The position numbers were made by a program, and so were the translations under genes. Shown here piece by piece: positions 56,822 through 64,000 of a stretch of 64,000 nt of DNA. Each line of letters opens with the position of its first letter. Positions within the stretch are counted from its first letter, which is position 1. The notes beneath the pieces were generated by a model. That model was not told the DNA's origin. It made no database searches and was given only the letters and a program-made list of their open reading frames with translations. Source of the DNA: Bryopsis sp. KO-2023 (taxonomy: Eukaryota; Chlorophyta; Ulvophyceae; Bryopsidales; Bryopsidaceae); NCBI GenBank assembly GCA_030272585.1, contig BSYQ01000011.1, positions 2,542,001 to 2,606,000 of the forward strand, written 5' to 3'.

Positions 56822-57123
56822 GGAGTCCGAAAGTCTCAAAATAGAAAAGCATTTGCCTTGGGCCAGAGCTACTCGGGAAAGGCAGATCGCCTACGAACAT
56901 CACAAATACGACCTCACCCAAGCCGGCCAACCTCACCCAAGCCGGCCAGGGTTTGAAAAATGCAAAAGACCACCGGAAAGTTCAACTAGAAGAGTTCGAG
57001 GTGCGACATCAGCAGAAAGAAATTCGAAAATACCTCAAGGGGCATTTGGACAATGTCGAAGCCGTTTTGAATCACATTCAAACCTCAGACGATAAAAACC
57101 AGCTGACCTACGAAGAATACGAG
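56822..57123 (+). pseudogene. Unknown coding exon broken by a 19-bp tandem duplication
   Basis: After the acceptor GCTGATAG the frame reads HTESESLKIEKHLPWARATR and on to QAGQ, where a perfect 19-bp tandem duplication (56911-56948) shifts the frame. Beyond it another frame continues smoothly as HRKVQLEEFEVRHQQKEIRK and ends DDKNQLTYEEYE at a donor-like GTGATG (57124). With one copy of the repeat the exon would be open throughout. It is charged, helical-looking, and has a weak EF-hand-like ending. I do not recognise the family. Partner exons were not found with confidence. Confidence 0.45.
56911..56948 (+). repeat. Perfect 19-bp tandem duplication
   Basis: Two adjacent copies of ACCTCACCCAAGCCGGCCA. 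19 is not a multiple of three, so the second copy shifts the reading frame of the surrounding exon. Confidence 0.95.
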
Positions 57124-57650
57124 GTGATGTTAAAAAATTCTATTTTTTTTTTTCCTTTCCTTTCTTTTCTGTTTTTTTTTTTTCATTTTTTTCATTTTTT
57201 TTCATTTTTTTTCCATTTTTTTTCTTCTTAGGGGGAAAATTAAACCTCGATATGTGAGCAAGATGGCTTTCAGCATTCATTTACTTTTTACTCATTAAAC
57301 ATCTTGGTTTTTTTTGCTGTTTTCCCATATCTGATGCACCAGAGGGAGGAAGGGGGGGGGGCTGGTCTGTGCGGACGTATTTCAAACAGGTAACGAGGTG
57401 GATATGATGCGTGTCGCTTCTGTAAATGCAGACGGAGGAAAGAAAAAAGGGAACGGGAAAAAAGAGAAAGAAAAATTGGAGATGGACATGAACGGGAAAA
57501 AAAAATTGTTGCATGAGTGGGGTAAAAAAAACTGGCTGGAATTCTCAGTTAGGAAATTGAAAACCATGTCATGCATATACTCAACTCTAAACAAAGAAGG
57601 AAAAGAAGGTTTCCTATGGACAAGATTCCAGTACAGACCCAAACCCCATT

Positions 57651-57798
57651 TATTTGTTCGTGATTGGAGGGGCTGCCACTGCGGGGTCGGCTTTTCCGGC
57701 ATCGTCCAATAGCTTCGCTTGTGAAGAAACATGGTTGAGAACATCGTCCGCGGTTTTTTTCAAAGCATGATTTTTGCTTTTGATGTATTTGGTGTCCT
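57651..57798 (-). other. Possible last exon of an unidentified minus-strand gene
   Basis: After an acceptor CTCAACAG at 57799-57806 the minus strand reads DTKYIKSKNHALKKTADDVL and closes AVAAPPITNK before TAA. It looks like a real short C-terminus, but I could not find upstream exons and no family is recognised. Confidence 0.3.
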
Positions 57799-57806
57799 GT
57801 TGAGAG

Positions 57807-59095
57807 AGGAGCAGTTTGAAAATAAATAAATATGTTATTTTTCTTTATTTTTGCTTTAATTATACTATACTTTTTCTGAATGGGGATCTCGGTTGTTTTC
57901 TTTGTAGAATTGGTGGGTGCCTATCACTCCTTTGCATAGTGGATGGGCTGTGTGCTGCATGGGCATTCCAGCCTGTTTTCTGCCCCTCTCTCTTTTCTTT
58001 TTTTTTTTCCACTCCTGATTCGCTAATAAAGAATTCCAAACGACTGCAGATCAATTTCGCAGCATCTTTCGACAATCATGCAAAACTGTGGAAACCCAAT
58101 TTTGAGGCTTCCCTGGTGTCTGTCTTGGAGGATTGCCGGCACACTGTTTTGTTGGAACTCAAGCACTACAAATTGATTCGATACGATTGCTGGCTGCTAA
58201 TCCTTTCCCGAATGGTGGCCGCCTACATTTCTGCAACCTCCATGACAATTTGAACAGTTTAGAATGACAGGGGAAGTTTTGAAGAGATGTATGAGCCCTG
58301 TTATCCTTTTCGTTTTGTTTTTTTTTGGAACTGAAAGCAAGAAATAACAATGGAGTTTGTGGGTTTCTGAACAGGGCTTCATTTTGATTTGGTATGTGGC
58401 TGCAATCGGCAAAACCTAAAGTCAAGCCATAGGTGCTATGTTTTTAACCAGAAGGAAAAAAAAGAGGAAGAATAGGAAGAACAGAAACATGTGACATTGA
58501 TGGAGAACCAAGACAATTTAAAACCAAATTTCTGATTATTTTGGTGTGGAATTTATCATGTAATATTCATATTTTGCAGCATGTCTTTCATCCTGTCACG
58601 CAATCACCTTCGTATCGCACAGCATGTCTCTGAAATCTCATATAACCGTAATCACATCGCCCAGGAAAAGCTCCATTATCACAAGTACATCGCCCAGGAT
58701 ATGTTTGCGGTCTCGCACAATCATAATCACATCGCACAGACCTTTTCCAGCATCGCACACATATTCACGCACATCGCACGGGAAAAGATCCATGATGCAA
58801 CGTCGCAGAGAATACGTTACGATGTTGGAACGATTGTGTAAGACAATAAAATCTGGGTATGGACTTTATGTCCTGACTAGTTTCCGATTAGTTTTTTACG
58901 AATTGTTGATCAGTCCCATCCAATTTTCAAGGACATTGATATCAATCCAGGAAAACACAAAAAGAGGACAAAAAAAAGAAAACACCCGTCTGGAGCCTTG
59001 GATTCCTGTTGAATGTAGAACTCTAATGTCCAGATCGCTCAGCGTCAAAATTGCTCGATCGAGGCCAGAAAAGTTGGCGTTGGGAAGGAATTGTT
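57807..59095. other. Spacer with motif cluster 3
   Basis: Contains motif cluster 3 (58614-58810). A plus-strand stretch 58030-58250 (NSKRLQINFAASFDNHAKLW and onward) is open and might be an exon, unrecognised. The GC-richer end from 59030 is probably the promoter/5' UTR of the RAP gene. Confidence 0.45.
58614..58810 (+). repeat. Cluster 3 of the ACATCGCACAG motif, all in one orientation
   Basis: Eight near copies in 197 bp, at 58614, 58654, 58687, 58711, 58729, 58751, 58771 and 58801, spaced about 18-40 bp (ATCGCACAG, ACATCGCCCAG twice, TCTCGCACAA, ACATCGCACAG, CATCGCACAC, ACATCGCACGG, CGTCGCAGAG). One open frame through it repeats His-Ile-Ala-Gln. Confidence 0.85.
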
Positions 59096-62000
59096 ATGCA
59101 ACTGGGGTCCCTCGCTCGAAAAGCGCTCGTTGAAAAGGCTGCGACGAATTGTCAGGGTTCGTTTTTGTGGTTCGCCGACCGAGCTGCCCACTTCTCGGCT
59201 CAACCGTCGCTCAACCAGAACTGGGTGAAAGCTGAGGAGCTCGGGCCAGTGAGGGTGGAGAGGGAAAAGTTCGACGAACGTGGATTCCAACACTCCAGGG
59301 TCGACAGCGAGTTGCTCGAAGTGAGCGGGAGATGATAATTCAAAGTGTTGTCGTTTTTATGGTGTTTTTTTTTTTGCTATGGTTGTCTTTGTGTGGGAGT
59401 CTGTGTGTCGTTTTGTTTCTAAATTTTTACTTCCCACATTTAAACATTGGACTCATTTCTTTCTCGATGGAAGGGCTGCATGGTGCTTCAGACCAACGAT
59501 TGATAAGAAAAAACACAATGGGGATCTGTCCGAGAATATATACATATATATAGAGAGAGATTTCCCATCCTTTAAATTCAATTAAATTCAATTAAATTCA
59601 TTCTTTTAATGAGTTACAAAAAGAAGTGTTAATTAATTTATATATATTTATGAGGACCATAGCCCATTTTCTCTGTGATTTGATTAAAATTTACGCTCCT
59701 TTGCATGCAGGAGCAGAGACGAAAACAGCCAAGGCGCTTTCCAACACAAAAATCCAGGGTGATTCAGGACTTCAAAACCTACATCGCGGACAAAGAGATC
59801 CCCGATGGCAAGAAATCAGAGGTCGTCCGATCGAACCTCAATCAGGTCAAAGATTTCAATGCTAAAACGGTGGCCAACGTTTTCCACGCCTGCAGAAAGG
59901 GCAATTTTTTCGACAAGAAATTGTTTGCGGAGCTGGCCAAGAAAACGATGCAGGTCAAATATTTCGTGTCGGATTTGACCTCCATCGAGATGAGCATGAT
60001 GATTCAATCGCTGGGGGTGTTGACCAGGCTTTCGGCCGAAAGGTCGAAAAACACCGACAAGGATTGGAAGAAATTCATGTTCCCTGGCTACGGCAAGCTC
60101 TTGCAGAATTTGATCAAGGAATGCCTGTTCAGGGAAACCACCGAATATCGCAGGTCTGACACTCAGGGGATTGGGAACATCGTCCACGGATTGGGTCTGA
60201 TTTTAAGCTACGTGAAAGTGGAGGACATCGAGTTCCCCGCTAGACAAATCGTGAACCTTGGAATGAAAAAAATGGCCAGGCACACTCAGCTGAAGGAAAC
60301 CCCACCCCAGAGCTTGGCCTGCATGCTGCAAGGCTGCGCCGCCCTGGAAATCAAGGATCACCAAGTGCTGGACATTTTCTGCACGGAAATAGCCCGACGG
60401 CTGCAATTGCTGCAGGATGGAGGGGAAAATGCAACAGTTTCGAAGACTGGGCTGGCCAGGAATGCAACGTCGGAAGAGAACGACTCGAATAAAGACAATG
60501 CAGCGAAATCTGGGGTTGCGGCAGGGAGGATGAGGCCTGGTGTGAATCTGGAAACTTGGATGTTGAGGAGAAAATCCGAGGTTATTTTCCCTAATCAGTC
60601 TCTGGGCTCGGTGGTTTGGTCCCTGGGCAAGTTGGAGCACTATCACGAGTCGACCATGGAAATCGTTTCGAAGGAAATCTTCCGGCGGTTGAGCTCTTTC
60701 CACGTGAGGGATTTGATTGGGGTGCTGCAAGGCTTGGTGGCTCTGGAACACAACGACAATGACTTGTTGGACGCCCTTTGTGAAAAGATCTGCGAGGAAG
60801 ACATCCTGCAGCGGTTTTCCGACGAATCCTTCGCCACGGCCATCCACTTGTTGGGGGAGTTGAGGTACCGTAACAGTTTGGCAATGGACAGGGTCGGCAC
60901 TGAAGCTTGCAAACCTCACAGGGTGGAGAATTTGGGCGACCGAGAATTGAACCGAGTGATCGAGGGGCTGGCGATGGTGGGTTATCAGAAACGAGACGTT
61001 TTGGGGGCGCTTTTCGGGGAAATGTTCAGAAGGAAAAGGCTGGAAAATTACTCGTCGTCGGATTTGATGGCGATCGTCAGGTCGGTGCATCGATTGAAGT
61101 ACATGGATGCAGGTTTGATAAGGGATTTGAGCAGTGAATTGGTCAAGCTTGGGAGGCTGGGTGAATTCGATGAGGGGGAATTGCTGCAAATTCTCAGGGC
61201 CATGGGGTCGATCGGCTATAGGGAGTTTGAGGTTTTGAACCCCATCGCTGTCGAGATGATCATGCAAGGTCGCTTACATCGATTCTCGAAGCAAGGGCTG
61301 GCGGATATGGCGTTCAATCTGGGCAAACTCAAGTACAAAGACAAGAAAGTGTTACGGAGGCTGAGCGGGGAAATCTGCTCCCCGAATCGGCTGAGGGATT
61401 TCAACCCGATGGAAATGGGGAGGATCATACGGGGCTTCGGCGAGTCGGAGTTTTTCTACGAGCGAGTTGCGGTGGAGTTGCTGAAACGCATGCAGTACTC
61501 TCTAAGCAGCTTCACGGACCCTCGGGATCTTTCTGGGATGGTCAGAAGCTTGGCGTATGTCAAAAACGAGATGGGCCCAGCGTTCATATCCATTCGGTTG
61601 GCACCTTTTCTGGAGCATGTGTGCAGCGAATGCACCTATCCGGAAATCCTGGAACTCTTCGGGCTGCAATCGTCCATGGTGATGTGCTGGGGCTTGTCTC
61701 AGTTGCGATACCACGATCGGGACTTGTTTGATTTTCTGTTGAATCGTTTCGTGGAGTGCGCGGAGAAGGGCTCGTTTGCGTATCAACCGGAGCACGTCTT
61801 GGTTGCGCTGGATTCGTGCACCAGGGTCCATCACCGGTGCGAAAGGTTCGTCAAATTCGTGGGGTGGTGGTTGAACGAGAGGCTGGAGGTGCTGAAACCC
61901 AAGCAGGTGGTCAGAGCCATGTGGGGGCTAACTGCGGTGGACTCCCTGGACGAAACGTTGCTGGAAACGCTGTGTTCGAAGCTTGTCGATGCAGACGATT

Positions 62001-62835
62001 GGGAAGGGGTGGACTGGGGTAAGGTCATGCAAATCCTCTACCTGGCTGAGGAAGATTCCAGACCCTCTGAAACGGAGGCTGGGGTGCTCACCTCGGGTCG
62101 ACTGCAACTGCTTGAATTGGCCAGCGAGAAATGCGAAAGACCTGGGCTGATCAGGTTCACTGCTCAAGCTTCGCTGGAGGTTCGAGTTCGGAGTGCGTTG
62201 GACGATTTGGGGGTGAGCTATTTAAAAAACGTGGAGATCGAGAAGCCGTGGCTGATGGCGTCCACCGTTTTGAAAGGCACCCCCTTGGCGATTGAAATCA
62301 GTCAATCGAGCGATTACTCCATCAGCAAGAGCTCAGAGGTCGTCAGTCATGCTGCGTTTAGGGACAGACTGCTTCGTAAATCGGGGCACAAGGTGGGTGG
62401 ATTGTCAGATGTTGGGAAATTTTCGATCTGTGGACTTGTTTTCATTTCATTGGATATTGAAACTTGAATTGTGGGTGACTCACTCACTCTTTCCTCTCTC
62501 TCCCCCCCCCCCCAAAAAAAAAAACCCTCAATCGACATGTGTTTTTCTGAATGAGCTGGATGCTGAATAAGCGTTGTCACCCTTTTTCTCTTTCTTTGAG
62601 GGGGAAAAAAAGTGAGTAGGAGTTTTAAATCAAACGATGATGAATTTTTTATTTGTTCGTTTCGTTTTGTTGTTTTTTTTTTTGTAAAAGAAGGTTCTTT
62701 TCAAAAGGATTTTGTTTGTTCTTGTTGAAACAGGTTCTTAGATTGTCTTCGACAGAAATTTTGAAACCTGATGGAATGAATTTCACTGCGGTGCTGAAGA
62801 GAAAATTAAAAGACAACTATGGGATCAGAATTTAG
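59096..62835 (+). CDS. RAP-domain protein with FASTK/HPR-type repeats, organelle-targeted
   Basis: Probable organelle RNA-binding or RNA-processing factor. Exons: 59096-59320, 59711-62392, 62734-62835; in phase, 1002 residues. The N-terminus MQLGSLARKALVEKAATNCQ is Arg/Ala/Ser-rich and looks like a mitochondrial or plastid presequence. The large exon encodes many 37-38-residue helical repeats of the form (L/F)-x-D-L-x-x-I-x-x-x-L-G-x-L-x-Y followed by a helix such as LLDALCEKICEE. Examples are FSDESFATAIHLLGELRYRN and FSKQGLADMAFNLGKLKYKD. This is like FASTK/HPR and green-algal OPR proteins. The RAP domain at about 908-995 spans the last intron (LAIEISQSSDYS, FRDRLLRKSGHK, then VLRLSSTEIL). 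RAP proteins of algae act on single organelle transcripts; the target is not deducible. Confidence 0.88.
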
Positions 62836-64000
62836 ATTTGCAGGAAAATCGCAGGGGGGGAAATTATGACAAACTAAAAAAGAAGGAAAGAAAAAAGAAG
62901 AGAAAGAAAGACTGGAAGGAAGAAAAATATTATCGTTTTCCCACCACAAGAGTTGGAAGATAGACTTCGGGTGTTTTTTAGTTAGATGCACGTACCCACT
63001 TTTTTTTTTACTATTCTTTTTAATAGTTTTTTTCTTGCCAAATATGTGTTTCGGGATTTTGATTGTAATTGCGCAAGCCGCAACCTTAGCATTTGCATGC
63101 ATCATACCCCTTGGCAAACAAGAAACTTGCATTTGGACTTTCTTTTTCGTTTATTGTTCGTATCATGCTTGCATGCAGAATTTTAACGGAGTTCTGGAAT
63201 ACATTGTGAAAGCCCAAATCGTGCCAGAAACTAAAATAGTGATCCCTCCATGAACGAAAGCAATGAAGAGTCTCAAATATAATTTACCCCCCCCCCCCCC
63301 CTCCCCCCCCACACGCACACGCACATGAGCAAGAAGCCAAGAAAAGGGGAAAAAAAGGAAGGATATCGGGGGCCAATTGCATTTTCTTCATGTTATATGC
63401 GCAATGAAGTGTTTCTTCGAAATGGAAGAGTTGCCATATTTGCTGGTTTTGCTTAACAGGTCGAACTTGTTTCTTTCTTCCTCTCTTGTATTTGCTTCAG
63501 CCCCACCCTGTCTTGCTTGCAACTCTTTTTATCACCCCCAACAACATGTAACTCCAGTTCTTGCACTGTCTAAGCAGCTTTCCTAGTTCCATTCCAGTTC
63601 CTTCCCAAGGGTATTGTTTTATCCAAGCATCACCATTGACTGTTGATTCAACAGTGTTGAATCAACAGTAAATGGTCGTTGAGGTCCTCAACGACCTGCG
63701 GGATCAGCACCATCCGAAAAGTTTTTGGAAGGGTTTTTTTTTGCTGTTTTTATTTTGGTGACGTGGGTTGGTGTTTTCATGTCTATATTCTATTTCTTGA
63801 AATTCATGCTGACCACGTGTCCATAATATCTTTGGTTCAGTGTCTTTGGTTGTAATTGATTGATTGATTGTCCTTGGTTTGATTGTGGGGTATATTTGTG
63901 GACGATACATCCAAGGGAAAAGAATGATTGGTGCAATGACATTTTCTATTTGCTGCGGCACTGACCTGTGTTGTTTTGTTACGATGCTCTTTGAGGAACC
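62836..64000. other. 3' flank of RAP gene to window end
   Basis: No gene recognised. Contains a poly-C run (63287-63301, then C8) and an inverted repeat near 63638-63672 (TTGATTCAACAGTGTTGAATCAA). The RAP gene terminator/poly(A) signal could not be pinned down. Confidence 0.45.

Noticed and set aside
60203..61267. 354-codon minus-strand frame
   Set aside because: Antisense to the RAP gene; low-complexity Gln/His/Pro composition, no family.

Overview
The window is nuclear DNA of a green-lineage eukaryote, most likely a green alga. An SBP-box transcription factor (a family confined to green plants and algae) sits beside a plant-type nitrate reductase, a plant-type KVAG nucleotide-sugar transporter, an ABCA half-transporter of the plant ATH type, a RAP-domain organelle RNA protein and a Ty3/gypsy chromovirus. 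Genes are intron-rich. Introns carry long poly-T, poly-G and poly-C runs. I cannot name the species; an early-diverging streptophyte alga would fit, but that is a guess.

Layout. 0.15-8.0 kb (+): 3' part of an ABCA transporter. 8.0-13.5 kb: mostly non-coding, with a possible SOUL-like exon and one copy (B) of a ~0.97 kb dispersed repeat. 13.5-17.7 kb (+): SBP-box factor in 8 exons. 19.4-25.7 kb (-): a 1520-residue secreted or membrane beta-helix protein in 10 exons. 28.3-31.3 kb (-): nitrate reductase with Mo, dimer and cytochrome b5 domains but no FAD/NAD(P)H module. 31.9-33.0 kb (+): three-RRM protein, divergent from nitrate reductase. 34.6-36.4 kb: inverted copies of the ABCA last exon (A') and of repeat B (B'). 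38.2-40.9 kb (-): G-patch nucleolar-type protein. 41.7-42.8 kb (+): KVAG transporter. 43.8-49.9 kb (-): complete Ty3/gypsy chromovirus with matching LTRs and target-site duplication. 49.9-57.1 kb: decayed genes (beta-helix receptor tail, Patched-like protein, MnmG/MTO1, and an unknown exon broken by a 19-bp duplication). 59.1-62.8 kb (+): RAP-domain protein.

Main points of interest: the nitrate reductase that stops after cytochrome b5; a DNA-adenine-methyltransferase-like domain between Gag and protease in a retroelement that looks intact and recent; an unexplained 11-base motif (ACATCGCACAG and its reverse complement) packed into clusters at 43.4, 55.3 and 58.6 kb around the decayed-gene tract; and a second, decayed member of the beta-helix receptor family. 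The intact genes show no operon-like link. The one regulatory pairing suggested is the 544-bp divergent promoter of nitrate reductase and the RRM gene.

Exon joins were made by eye from reading frame, splice consensus and family similarity. All joins in the SBP, beta-helix, nitrate reductase, G-patch and RAP genes and in the 3' half of ABCA keep phase. The first seven ABCA exons are approximate.
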